From positions 471,418 to 535,417 of the forward strand of contig NZ_CP050253.1 of the NCBI RefSeq assembly GCF_011745665.1: DNA of 64,000 bases, read 5' to 3'. The DNA comes from Zophobihabitans entericus (GTDB taxonomy: Bacteria > Pseudomonadota > Gammaproteobacteria > Enterobacterales > Orbaceae). Each line of letters begins with the position of its first letter. The stretch's first letter is position 1. This document shows, piece by piece, positions 9,414 to 18,088 of the stretch. The position numbers were made by a program, and so were the translations under genes. The notes below the pieces were generated by a model, which saw only the letters and a list, made by a program, of their open reading frames with translations, was not told where the DNA came from and made no database searches.

Positions 9414-10751
9414 TTAGCCTTTAAGTTCCATACGTTTGATAGGTCCAACGATGAATAAGTAGCTAAATGCAGCGATAAATGCGTGAACCGCAACAAATAC
9501 AAGTGCCCATTCAAAACGGCCAGTCGCTTGTACGATATAACCGATAGCAACAGGAGAAATAATACTTGAAGCATTACCACACATGTTGAACAGACCACCC
9601 GCTAAACCACTGATTTGTTTTGGAGCAGTATCAGCCATTACAGCCCAACCAAGTGCACCAACACCTTTACCAAAGAACGCCATACCCATGAAGACGATGA
9701 TCATAGTAATTGAGTCAACATAGTTACAGAACACCATACTCATCGAGAATAACATACCAAGTACGATTGGCGTTTTACGAGCAATAGATAGTGAGTTTGT
9801 TTTTCTCATTAAGAAGTCAGAGAATACACCACCAGTAAGGCCACCTATGAAACCACAAATTGCAGGGATTGCCGCTAAGAAACCAACTGTTTTAATATCA
9901 ATACCACGTTCTGTTGCTAAGTAGATTGGGAACCAGGTAATGAAGAAGAAGGTTAATACGTTGATACAATATTGACCAAGATATACACCAAGTAACATTC
10001 TGTTTGTTAATAATTGACCTAAATAACCAATTTTTGGCCCCTGATTTTTGCCATCAGCTTTCTTCTGATCCATGTCAACTAAGCCACCACCATCAGTGAT
10101 GTACTGAACTTCTGCTTCGTTAGCAAGAGGGTGATCTTTAGGGTTGTGAAGCATGTATAGCGCAAAGAAGCTGATAATAATACCAATACCACCCATGAAG
10201 AAGAACACTGATTGCCAGCCATATTCATGTGTTAACCAGCCCATGATCGGTGCAAAGATTACTGTTGCAAAGTATTGTGCTGAGTTAAAGATGGATACTG
10301 CTGTCGCACGTTCTTTAGCCGGGAACCAGGCAGCGGTAATACGGCTGTTACCCGGGAATGAAGGTGCTTCTGCTAGTCCCATTAAGAAACGGAAGGTGAA
10401 AAGCATGATAAGTGCCCATGCACCAATGAAGAAATGTACTGTACCTTGTAATAAGGTAAATACTGACCAGAAGAAAATACTTAAGAAGTAAATTTTCTTT
10501 GAACCAAAGCGGTCAAGTAACCAACCACCCGGTAACTGACCAATTACGTAAGCGATACCAAATGATGACATTACCCAGCCCATCGCAGCAGCGTCGAAGC
10601 CGAGTTCACCACTCATGCTTTTACCAGCGATACCAAGCGTTGCACGGTCCCCGTAGTTGATTGCTGTCACGATAAATAGGAAAACAACCATCATCCAGCG
10701 AACATTAGTCCGCTTCTGTTTTTGTATTGTGTTTTGGGTCTCAATACTCAT
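9414..10751 (-). CDS. gudP: D-glucarate/D-galactarate:H+ symporter (MFS)
   Basis: Inner-membrane permease of the anion:cation symporter family (445 residues, about 12 membrane helices). Seen: first helix MMVVFLFIVTAINYGDR, the MFS loop motif GGWLLDRFGSKK after helix 2, and FRFLMGLAEAPSFPGN. A hydrophilic central loop near residues 215-240 separates the two halves. It is the first gene of the six-gene operon. GGAGT lies about 9 nt before the ATG. No garP is present here, so this one carrier probably serves both sugar acids. GarP is an equally close homologue; the gudPXD order decides the name. Confidence 0.9.
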   Translation of the reverse strand: MSIETQNTIQKQKRTNVRWMMVVFLFIVTAINYGDRATLGIAGKSMSGELGFDAAAMGWVMSSFGIAYVIGQLPGGWLLDRFGSKKIYFLSIFFWSVFTLLQGTVHFFIGAWALIMLFTFRFLMGLAEAPSFPGNSRITAAWFPAKERATAVSIFNSAQYFATVIFAPIMGWLTHEYGWQSVFFFMGGIGIIISFFALYMLHNPKDHPLANEAEVQYITDGGGLVDMDQKKADGKNQGPKIGYLGQLLTNRMLLGVYLGQYCINVLTFFFITWFPIYLATERGIDIKTVGFLAAIPAICGFIGGLTGGVFSDFLMRKTNSLSIARKTPIVLGMLFSMSMVFCNYVDSITMIIVFMGMAFFGKGVGALGWAVMADTAPKQISGLAGGLFNMCGNASSIISPVAIGYIVQATGRFEWALVFVAVHAFIAAFSYLFIVGPIKRMELKG

Positions 10752-11161
10752 AACTGTGTTACTCCAAGATAAATTTATTAATGTTTAATTTTTTTTATTT
10801 CAAATTATATATATTTAGTTTTGTACTTTTGTTCTTCGTTGTAAATTGCTGTAAACCTTAAGCCTGTTAGCTTAGTCAAACAGTTTAGTAAAAACAGATG
10901 CACTAACTTGATAAGCTGATTAAGAGTATAAGGGATGGCAAAATAAAACATCATTGTGCATAGTTACAAAAATATCGTAAGAAGATGATTAATTATTTAG
11001 GCGATTGTCGATAATGGTGAAACCTGTATCACATTCTGAGTCAATTTTTGAAATTATCGATTTATTAATTTTTGGGGACATGGTTTGATACGTTCAAGAA
11101 GTTATATTAGGCACTATTTATAATAATTAAAAATTGTAATTAATCATTGGAGTAAGTGTAG
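10752..11161. promoter_or_regulatory. Divergent gudP/garD control region
   Basis: 410 bp without a gene between the divergent gudP and garD starts. On the garD side TATAAT lies at 11119-11124 with no good -35 at 17 bp, as expected of an activator-dependent promoter; GGAG at 11149-11152 is the garD ribosome-binding site. On the gudP side an AT-rich run (10786-10815) could hold a -10. In E. coli CdaR activates these operons, but no cdaR is in the window and I could not define an operator. A CRP half-site-like TCACA occurs near 11037; it has no properly spaced partner. Confidence 0.55.
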
Positions 11162-12724
11162 ATGACAAAGCAAAACGAAGAAAAGCCTCTGTATATCAAA
11201 GTGCATAATTCAGATAATGTCGCCATTGTTGTCAATGAAGGTGGTCTGTCTGCAGGTACGGTATTTTCTGATGGCCTCACTTTAATCGAACATGTACCAC
11301 AAGGCCATAAAGTGGCTTTAGTGGACATCCCAAATGGCAAAGAATTTGTACGTTATGGTGAAATCGTTGGTTATGCCATTGGTGATGTTAAACAAGGTAG
11401 TTGGGTGCATGAGGGCGTAACGAGTATGCCAAAGGCACCAGAACTACATGAGTTGCCTATTGCGACTAAAGTTCCGGCACCATTGCCACCACTTGAAGGC
11501 TATACTTTTGAAGGTTATCGTAATGAAGATGGCTCTGTAGGAACACGTAACTTGCTTGGTATCACGATGAGCGTAAACTGTGTTTCTGGTGTGGTTGAAT
11601 ATGTGACTAAAATCATCGAGCGCGATTTACTGCCAAAATATCCAAATGTTGATGGTGTTGTGCCGTTAACTCACTTGTATGGTTGTGGCGTGGCAATTGA
11701 TGCACCGGCTGCTGTAGTACCAATTCGTTCTATTCATAATCTGGCTAAAAACCCTAACTTTGGTGGAGAAGTGATGGTGGTTGGTTTGGGTTGTGAAAAG
11801 TTACAACCAGAACGTTTACTGAAAGGCACACCAGATACGATTCCAATTAAGTTACTTGAAGAAGATGATGTTGTTATTTTGCAGGATGAAAATCATCGTG
11901 GCTTTAAGTCAATGGTTGATCATATTTTGCGTGTGGCAGAACGCCATTTAGAGCGTCTGAATAAGAGAAAACGTGAAACTGTACCTGTATCTGAACTTGT
12001 GGTTGGTATGCAGTGTGGCGGTAGTGATGCGTTCTCTGGTGTGACGTCTAATCCGTCAGTCGGTTTTGCTTCTGACTTGCTGGTTCGTTGCGGTGCAACG
12101 GTGATGTTCTCAGAAGTAACAGAAGTTCGTGATGGTATTCATTTATTGACGCCACGCGCGGCAAATCAAGAAGTTGGACAAGCACTGATTCGCGAAATGA
12201 AGTGGTATGACGACTATCTTGGTTCAGGTAAAGTTGACCGCAGCGCCAATACCACGCCGGGTAATAAGAAAGGTGGTTTGAACAATATCGTTGAAAAAGC
12301 GATGGGTTCAATTGCTAAGTCAGGTACGAGTGCAATTGTTGAGGTGTTATCACCAGGTCAGCGCCCGACAAAACGTGGTCTAATTTTTGCCGCAACACCG
12401 GCGAGTGACTTTGTATGTGGTACACAGCAAGTCGCTTCAGGTATTACTGTTCAGGTATTTACCTCTGGTCGTGGTACACCTTATGGGCTCGCAATGGTTC
12501 CGGTGATTAAAATGGCAAGTCGCAATACGATTGCTGATCGCTGGTTTGACCTTATGGATATCAGCGCTGGTGATATCGCACTTGGCAAGAAAACGATCGA
12601 TGATGTGGGCTGGGAATTATTCCATATGATTCTTGATGTGGCCAGTGGTAAGAAAATTCCATGGTCAGATCATTGGGGTCTGCATAATCCTCTGTCAGTA
12701 TTCAATCCGGCGCCTATTACCTGA
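11162..12724 (+). CDS. garD: D-galactarate dehydratase
   Basis: Dehydrates D-galactarate (mucate) to 5-keto-4-deoxy-D-glucarate, the compound GudD makes from glucarate. 520 residues (523 in E. coli), full length. UxaA family: an N-terminal SAF-like domain (about 10-90; FYIKVH-type start, [13 protein letters not shown]), a central domain from [11 protein letters not shown], and the conserved [13 protein letters not shown] and [16 protein letters not shown] with the cysteine of the iron-dependent active site. The C-terminus reads [16 protein letters not shown], nearly as in E. coli. It is transcribed divergently from gudPXD-garLRK, completing the galactarate branch at one locus, and is followed by a strong terminator. 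Confidence 0.97.
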   Translation: MTKQNEEKPLYIKVHNSDNVAIVVNEGGLSAGTVFSDGLTLIEHVPQGHKVALVDIPNGKEFVRYGEIVGYAIGDVKQGSWVHEGVTSMPKAPELHELPIATKVPAPLPPLEGYTFEGYRNEDGSVGTRNLLGITMSVNCVSGVVEYVTKIIERDLLPKYPNVDGVVPLTHLYGCGVAIDAPAAVVPIRSIHNLAKNPNFGGEVMVVGLGCEKLQPERLLKGTPDTIPIKLLEEDDVVILQDENHRGFKSMVDHILRVAERHLERLNKRKRETVPVSELVVGMQCGGSDAFSGVTSNPSVGFASDLLVRCGATVMFSEVTEVRDGIHLLTPRAANQEVGQALIREMKWYDDYLGSGKVDRSANTTPGNKKGGLNNIVEKAMGSIAKSGTSAIVEVLSPGQRPTKRGLIFAATPASDFVCGTQQVASGITVQVFTSGRGTPYGLAMVPVIKMASRNTIADRWFDLMDISAGDIALGKKTIDDVGWELFHMILDVASGKKIPWSDHWGLHNPLSVFNPAPIT

Positions 12725-12749
12725 TTATTACTTTCTATATGTGAGAAAA

Positions 12750-12776
12750 TAGCCGATGTTGTCGGCTATTTTTTTG
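12750..12776 (+). terminator. Rho-independent terminator of garD
   Basis: TAGCCGA and TCGGCTA form a perfect 7-bp stem around a 5-nt loop, followed by a run of seven T. It starts about 25 bp after the garD stop. Confidence 0.9.
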
Positions 12777-12786
12777 TTTGTTGGTA

Positions 12787-13143
12787 TTAGCAGGGTTTTA
12801 GGGCGGGGAGCACGCCCCGCTAGCGTGTTTTTTTGGTGTGGCTGCTTATTCTGTGAGACTTGATGGCCTACCGCACCCCATAGGCACCCGCTCGAGGACT
12901 CGCTAAGACCTATGAGGTACGCTCTCCATCAAGTCAGTATGCGTTTTATTAATCTAAAGAAAAGACGCGTGCTGTTTCCGTCAACGGTACCTTGATTGAT
13001 GGAGACCCTATTCCAGAGGTCTTAGCGAGTCCTCGAGCGGGCGCCTCTGGTGTAGGGTAGGCCATCAAACCCACTAAGCCTGCCACCTCACCCAAAAGAT
13101 CACGTATGCGGGGCGTGCTCCCCGCCCCAACACCATGTTGATA
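12787..13143. repeat. Composite palindromic element: two units in inverted orientation
   Basis: GC-rich element filling most of the garD-yheS gap. Each outer end carries TTA-CAGGG-like sequence and the short hairpin GCGGGGAGCACGCCCCGC (12803-12820 and its inverse near 13108-13125). Inward of each end come a spacer of about 42 bp and a 73-nt hairpin bounded by TTGATGG/CCATCAA: copy A 12860-12932 forward, copy B 12996-13068 reversed. The two hairpins share a loop containing CGCTCGAGGACTCGC. A and B differ at paired stem positions. The element is richer in GC than its flanks. The apparent 77-codon reading frame inside it (12949-13182, minus) is a by-product. No transposase is present, so it is non-autonomous if mobile. 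Confidence 0.85.
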
Positions 13144-13246
13144 ACCTGCCCTCCTTAAAAATAAAACTTCAATCCTCGTCATTTTTAATAAATTCCGTTA
13201 ACATAGCTGCCAAAATAATAAGTCTGAAAAAATACTGTAACTAATT

Positions 13247-15163
13247 ATGATAGTTTTCTCTTCAATACAGATTCGTCGTGGTGTGAATCTGTTACTCGAT
13301 AATGCGACAGCAACCATTAATCCCGGTCAAAAAGTTGGACTAGTGGGTAAAAATGGTTGTGGTAAATCGACGCTATTTTCCCTGATTAAAGGTGAACTGA
13401 CTGCTGATGCGGGTAGCTTTTCTGTTCCGCAAAACTGGCAAATGGCTTGGGTAAATCAGGAAACTCCCGCACTTGATATACCTGCGATTGAATATGTGAT
13501 CGATGGTGACAGAGAGTACCGTCAGCTGGAAGCCCAGCTTGCAAAAGCCAATGAACAAAATGATGGTAACAAGATTGCTACTGTGCACGCACAGTTTGAT
13601 ACGATTGATGCATGGACTATTCGTTCCCGCGCTGCCACGTTATTGCATGGCTTAGGCTTTTCAAACGAACAGCTGGAACAACCAGTCAAATCATTCTCTG
13701 GTGGCTGGCGGATGCGTTTAAATCTGGCACAGGCATTACTTTGTCGTTCAGATTTATTATTACTGGATGAACCAACGAACCACCTTGATTTGGATGCAGT
13801 AATCTGGCTGGAAAAGTGGCTAAAAGGTTATACCGGAACGTTGATGCTTATTTCCCATGACAGAGATTTTCTTGATCCATTAGTGAATAAAATTGTTCAT
13901 ATCGAACAACAGACTCTATTTGAATATAGCGGTAACTACAGTTCGTTTGAGCAACAGCGTGTGACTAAACTGGCTCAGCAGCAATCTTTATTTGAACATC
14001 AACAACTTAAAGTTGCTCATTTACAAAGTTATATCGATCGCTTCAGAGCAAAAGCGACCAAAGCGAAGCAAGCGCAAAGCCGCATTAAAATGCTTGAACG
14101 TATGGAGCTGATTGCACCGGCGCATGTAGATAACCCATTCCACTTTAGCTTCAGAGCACCGGATAGTCTGCCAAGTCCGTTACTGATGATGGAAAAAGTG
14201 GTTGCGGGTTATGGTGATAAAATTATTCTGGAACAGATTAAACTGAATTTGGTTCCAGGTTCCCGTATTGGTTTACTGGGTCGTAATGGTGCTGGTAAGT
14301 CAACTCTGATTAAACTACTGGCTAGTGAACTTGAGCCCAAAAATGGTGTGATTAATCTGGCTAAAGGGATTAAGCTTGGTTACTTTGCACAGCATCAACT
14401 GGAAACTCTCAGAGCTGATGAATCCCCGTTATGGCACTTAGCTAAACTGGCACCGACTAATACTGAACAAGAACTACGTAATTATTTAGGTGGCTTTGAT
14501 TTCCGTGGTGATAAAGTCACAGAGCCAACTAAAACATTCTCTGGTGGTGAAAAAGCCCGTTTAGTGTTAGCACTGATCGTCTGGCAAAGACCAAATCTCT
14601 TGCTGCTGGATGAACCGACCAACCATCTGGATTTAGATATGCGTCAGGCATTAACGGAAGCCTTGATTGATTTTGAAGGGGCTATGGTCGTTGTATCCCA
14701 TGATCGTCACTTATTGCGCTCCACAACAGATGAGTTTTATTTAGTTCATAATCATCGTGTAGAACAATTTGAAGGTGATTTAGAGGATTACCAGAAGTGG
14801 CTGGCTGAGGAGCAAAAAGCGGAGCAGGTATCTGATTCTGATGACTCGACATCACAAGCTGAAACGGTACGTTTTAGTGCTCAGGACAGAAAAGAACAAA
14901 AACGTCGTGAGGCTGAACTGAGAACTCAGAGTCAGCCTTTACGTAAAAAGCTGACTCAGTATGAAACACAGATGGCAAAACTTAATCAAACTCTGTCTGA
15001 TTTTGAAAAAAAACTGGGTGATAGTGAGCTTTATGATGTTTCCAGAAAAGAGGAATTAACGGCGTTATTGCTGCAGCAAAGTCAACTTAAGACCGAACTG
15101 GAAGATGTTGAATATGCTTGGTTTGAGGTGCAGCAGCAGTTAGAGGATTTGTTGCAGGAATAA
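13247..15163 (+). CDS. yheS: ABC-F family ATPase YheS
   Basis: Cytosolic ABC-F protein with two nucleotide-binding domains and no membrane part, 638 residues (E. coli YheS 637). Domain 1: Walker A GKNGCGKST (about residues 34-42), signature SFSGGWRMRL, Walker B LLLLDEPTNHLDLD. Then the ABC-F linker (residues about 240-300, KATKAKQAQSRIKMLERME). Domain 2: GRNGAGKST, TFSGGEKARLVLAL and a second LLLLDEPTNHLDLD. A charged C-terminal coiled coil spans about 535-635. Family members act on ribosomes in translation; YheS has been linked to relief of nascent-chain stalling, and the exact role here is inferred. In E. coli yheS is near yheTU and crp; here yheU-crp lies about 26 kb away. ATG start; no strong ribosome-binding site seen. 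Confidence 0.93.
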   Translation: MIVFSSIQIRRGVNLLLDNATATINPGQKVGLVGKNGCGKSTLFSLIKGELTADAGSFSVPQNWQMAWVNQETPALDIPAIEYVIDGDREYRQLEAQLAKANEQNDGNKIATVHAQFDTIDAWTIRSRAATLLHGLGFSNEQLEQPVKSFSGGWRMRLNLAQALLCRSDLLLLDEPTNHLDLDAVIWLEKWLKGYTGTLMLISHDRDFLDPLVNKIVHIEQQTLFEYSGNYSSFEQQRVTKLAQQQSLFEHQQLKVAHLQSYIDRFRAKATKAKQAQSRIKMLERMELIAPAHVDNPFHFSFRAPDSLPSPLLMMEKVVAGYGDKIILEQIKLNLVPGSRIGLLGRNGAGKSTLIKLLASELEPKNGVINLAKGIKLGYFAQHQLETLRADESPLWHLAKLAPTNTEQELRNYLGGFDFRGDKVTEPTKTFSGGEKARLVLALIVWQRPNLLLLDEPTNHLDLDMRQALTEALIDFEGAMVVVSHDRHLLRSTTDEFYLVHNHRVEQFEGDLEDYQKWLAEEQKAEQVSDSDDSTSQAETVRFSAQDRKEQKRREAELRTQSQPLRKKLTQYETQMAKLNQTLSDFEKKLGDSELYDVSRKEELTALLLQQSQLKTELEDVEYAWFEVQQQLEDLLQE

Positions 15164-15166
15164 AGA

Positions 15167-15304
15167 GGGTTTTAGGCGGGGAGCACACCCCGCTGGCGTG
15201 TTTTTGGGGTGAGGTGGTAGGTTCTGTGGGTTTGATGGCCTACCATACACCAGAGGCGCCCGCTCGAGGACTCGCTAAGACCTCTGGAATATGGTCTCCA
15301 TCAA
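15167..15304 (+). repeat. Palindromic element, truncated unit
   Basis: Third copy of the family, beginning 3 bp after the yheS stop. The end hairpin GCGGGGAGCACACCCCGC, the spacer and one 73-nt hairpin (15232-15304) are present; the opposite inverted end is missing. Its stems read ACCATA/TATGGT and CAGAGG/CCTCTG. It may also act as the yheS terminator. Confidence 0.82.
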
Positions 15305-15370
15305 ATTCAACAATGGTATTTAAGACCAAACTGTTATTTGTCTTTTAAATTATTTATTCTTTAATTTTTT

Positions 15371-15394
15371 CTTAAAAGCGCGACTCTGTCGCGC
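15371..15394 (-). terminator. Rho-independent terminator of the DUF481 gene
   Basis: GCGCGAC and GTCGCGC form a perfect 7-bp stem with a 3-nt loop (15378-15394). On the minus strand the stem is followed by TTTTAAG. It lies about 60 bp past the stop codon at 15455. Confidence 0.75.
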
Positions 15395-15454
15395 AACTAA
15401 AGATATTGTAATGTTAATAACACACTGAGCACTCTAATTCCCCAAGAAAACCAT

Positions 15455-16468
15455 CTACCAACTCACCCCAAACCCAAGCCCATAACTGGTATTACTTGAG
15501 TTTCCCTCTTTAGTCCTGTCTTTATCTTTAGTAAATGTTGAATGTAGTGAAAACCAATCTGTCACTTTATACGTTAGCCCCAGCGTGGCACTAAAATCGA
15601 GAGAAACCTCATCATTAAATGTTCGACCAATTTCCCCATTGGTGAAGAAACTAATTGATTTGCCATCTAAGAAGCGTTGATAGTTCCAGCGAACAGAACC
15701 CAGTGGGTGGGTTGAACTCTCGTCATTGCGGTAAGTCATTTCCTGATAATTAATAAGCAGCGCCAGTGAGAACGCACCTAACTCATCATCCCAAAGCTGA
15801 TAACCCGGACCTGTACCGATGCTTCTTTTAGCAGCGATGTCTTCAATCCAGTCATGCTTATATTGAGCCGTTGCCTGCCAGAAGAAGTAAGGATTGATAA
15901 ATTTATCCAGACTGTAATTAACTGAATAATAGTGCGTACTAACGTTATCATCTTTAATACTTTGCCGGTAATTACCTAAAAAGTTATGACGCCAGCGCTC
16001 ATATTTACCGGTTAGGCCCACATCAAGCACATATTGTTCCGTAGTCTTGGTACCTTTGTCGTAAAAGAATCCACCTTTGATATAACCATCAAATTCAACT
16101 TCTTTGAGGATTGGTAGCTCTTTTTCTCTAAACAAAATCAGGTCATCATTAATCTGTAGCGGGGTATTTTCAATACCGTTTGATGTGATCACCATTCCCT
16201 CATTTTCAGACGGAAGGATTTTCTCTGCCGGGCGCTTATCAGCAAAAAAATCCAGTTTAACAAAGCTGGGAGCATCAATAGAAAAGGTTTTAATATGTTT
16301 AATATCCAGCGTAATTTCACCAGCATATTTAGTATCGATGACCAGTTTACTGTTATCGACTATCTGGATTTTACCTGAAAGAATATCGCCATTTTTTACC
16401 CATACGGTATCCGCAGCAGCATAACCAGCAGCTAAAAGAAGCAGGTAAACAATTTTATTTAGTTTCAT
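15455..16468 (-). CDS. DUF481 (YdiY-like) outer-membrane beta-barrel protein
   Basis: Predicted secreted protein of 337 residues. Residues 1-19 form a signal peptide (KIVYLLLLAAGYAAA, cleavage near A19-D20). Residues 20-70 hold a small beta domain (DTVWVKNGDILSGKI, KYAGEITLDIKHIKTF) found at the N-terminus of longer DUF481 proteins. From about 120 to the end there are alternating beta strands (GGFFYDKG, YVLDVGLTGKYERW, FFTNGEIGRTF) ending in the aromatic residue W337, as in outer-membrane barrels. E. coli YdiY, the nearest named relative I can suggest, is shorter (about 250) and lacks the extra N-terminal part. Function unknown. It is a single gene with its own terminator, followed by a palindromic repeat. 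Confidence 0.78.
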   Translation of the reverse strand: MKLNKIVYLLLLAAGYAAADTVWVKNGDILSGKIQIVDNSKLVIDTKYAGEITLDIKHIKTFSIDAPSFVKLDFFADKRPAEKILPSENEGMVITSNGIENTPLQINDDLILFREKELPILKEVEFDGYIKGGFFYDKGTKTTEQYVLDVGLTGKYERWRHNFLGNYRQSIKDDNVSTHYYSVNYSLDKFINPYFFWQATAQYKHDWIEDIAAKRSIGTGPGYQLWDDELGAFSLALLINYQEMTYRNDESSTHPLGSVRWNYQRFLDGKSISFFTNGEIGRTFNDEVSLDFSATLGLTYKVTDWFSLHSTFTKDKDRTKEGNSSNTSYGLGFGVSW

Positions 16469-16657
16469 TTAAGCGCAATTTTAGATTTTAATTTCGGTAT
16501 CATTTTGAATGTTGTACGGACACAATTTTCGCAGAATATTTAAAAAAGATAGTAGCGCAAGCGAGTGAGATCAAGGCTATTTACAGAAATGTCATGCTCC
16601 TGTTAGCTTTTTATCATTTGCTCAATAAAATGACTGACTATATAGAAGAGATAAAAT

Positions 16658-16680
16658 TAAAGGGCTTGACGCCCCTTAAT
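16658..16680 (-). terminator. Terminator of the aroK-trkA gene string
   Basis: TTAAAGGGC and GCCCCTTAA form a 9-bp stem with one wobble, 2 bp past the trkA stop. On the minus strand TTTAATTTTAT follows. It ends the long minus-strand run that starts at aroK. Confidence 0.7.
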
Positions 16681-16681
16681 A

Positions 16682-18049
16682 CTAATTTGTTTTGAATAAA
16701 CGCTCAATATCGCTGACATATTTACGATCAGCCAGAAAGATAATCAGATGGTCATTGTCTTCCACCACAATGTCTTTATTGGCAATCAATACGTCATCAT
16801 CACGTACAACGGCACCAATAGTTCCACCAGGAGGTAAACGAATTTCAGAGATTGGACGACCGACAACACGTGATGTATCTTTATCACCATGCGCGATAAT
16901 TTCAATAGTTTCGGCAATACCCTGACGCAGAGAAACTACATTCACAATATCTGACTGGCGAACGTGGCTGAGAAGAGCCGAGATCGTGGCATGTTGAGGC
17001 GAAATAGTAATATCGATCATACTTTCCCGGATCAGCTGTAAATAGGCATTACGCTGAATCAATACAATCACTTTTTTGGCACCCATTTGTTTGGCAAGCA
17101 TGGATGACATGATATTACTTTCGTCATCGCTAGTGACAGCAATAAACAGGTCAGTCTGCTCAACCTGTTCTTGTGACAACAGTTCCTGATCGGAAGCCTC
17201 GCCGTGCAGAACAATAGTATTGGTGAGCTGGTCAGCGATAAATTCGGCTTTTTGAGAATTACGCTCGATCAGCTTAACCTGATAATCATTTTCAAGGCGT
17301 TTAGCCAGTGACACTGCGATACTACCACCGCCAATGATCATGACTCGTTTATAGGGTTTTTCCAGACGTTGTAATTCGTTTGTAACTGCTTTGATGTTGT
17401 CAGGTACTGTAACAAAATAGATTTCATCACCGGCTTCAACAACTGTTGAGCTGATCGGTCTGATAAATTTACCCTGACGATAGATACCAACAATTTTAGC
17501 ATCTGCATGTGGTAGATGTTCTTTTAAAGCTGAGAGTTCATCACCAACCAGAGCACCGCCATAGTAAGCAGTCACAACCACTAACGCTACTTTGTTGTCA
17601 CTAAACATAGCGACTTGCAAAGCTCCTGGATATTGGATTAAACGACAGATCTGATTAGTAATGAGTTTTTCCGGAGAAATAATATGATCAATGGGAATAA
17701 TGTCTGGTGAAAATAGCGGATAATCATCATCATTATATTCTGCAGAACGAATACGGGCGACACGCTTGGGAATATTGAATAATGAGTGTGCTAGTTGGCA
17801 AGCGAGCATATTGGTCTCATCAGAGTTGGTCACTGCCACCAACATGTCAGCATCTTTAGCGCCAGCATTGTTGAGAATATTAGGGTAGGAGCCCTTACCG
17901 TAAATCGTTTGTAAGTCAAAACGATCTTGTAGAGCTTGAAGGGCTTCTTGCTCCTCATCAACAATCGTAATCGCGTTTTCACTATCTGTTACCAGATATT
18001 CAGCTAAAGTACTGCCAGTTTGTCCTGCGCCCAGAATAATAATCTTCAT
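16682..18049 (-). CDS. trkA: Trk potassium uptake system NAD-binding subunit
   Basis: Peripheral cytosolic regulator of the TrkH/TrkG potassium channel; binds NAD(H)/ATP. 455 residues (458 in E. coli). Two RCK modules are visible. The first has the Rossmann motif [13 protein letters not shown] at residues 7-19, with the E/D pair VDEEQEAL ending strand 2, followed by a TrkA_C domain near 140-220. The second begins [15 protein letters not shown] near 232, with a second TrkA_C near 370-450. It is 39 bp downstream of trpS on the same strand, so it is probably co-transcribed with the aroK-trpS run. In E. coli trkA sits beside rsmB instead. No trkH is in the window. Confidence 0.95.
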   Translation of the reverse strand: MKIIILGAGQTGSTLAEYLVTDSENAITIVDEEQEALQALQDRFDLQTIYGKGSYPNILNNAGAKDADMLVAVTNSDETNMLACQLAHSLFNIPKRVARIRSAEYNDDDYPLFSPDIIPIDHIISPEKLITNQICRLIQYPGALQVAMFSDNKVALVVVTAYYGGALVGDELSALKEHLPHADAKIVGIYRQGKFIRPISSTVVEAGDEIYFVTVPDNIKAVTNELQRLEKPYKRVMIIGGGSIAVSLAKRLENDYQVKLIERNSQKAEFIADQLTNTIVLHGEASDQELLSQEQVEQTDLFIAVTSDDESNIMSSMLAKQMGAKKVIVLIQRNAYLQLIRESMIDITISPQHATISALLSHVRQSDIVNVVSLRQGIAETIEIIAHGDKDTSRVVGRPISEIRLPPGGTIGAVVRDDDVLIANKDIVVEDNDHLIIFLADRKYVSDIERLFKTN

Positions 18050-18088
18050 GGTTATGCTACTTTTCCAATTGATTCACAAGATACTTGG

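Noticed and set aside
11021..11044. A possible CRP site (GGTGA...TCACA) in the garD upstream region.
   Set aside because: The half-sites are 8 bp apart instead of 6, and the left one is imperfect.
12949..13182. A 77-codon minus-strand reading frame that could be taken for a small protein.
   Set aside because: It lies largely within the palindromic element, and its frame follows the repeat sequence. It has no recognisable domain and no good ribosome-binding site.
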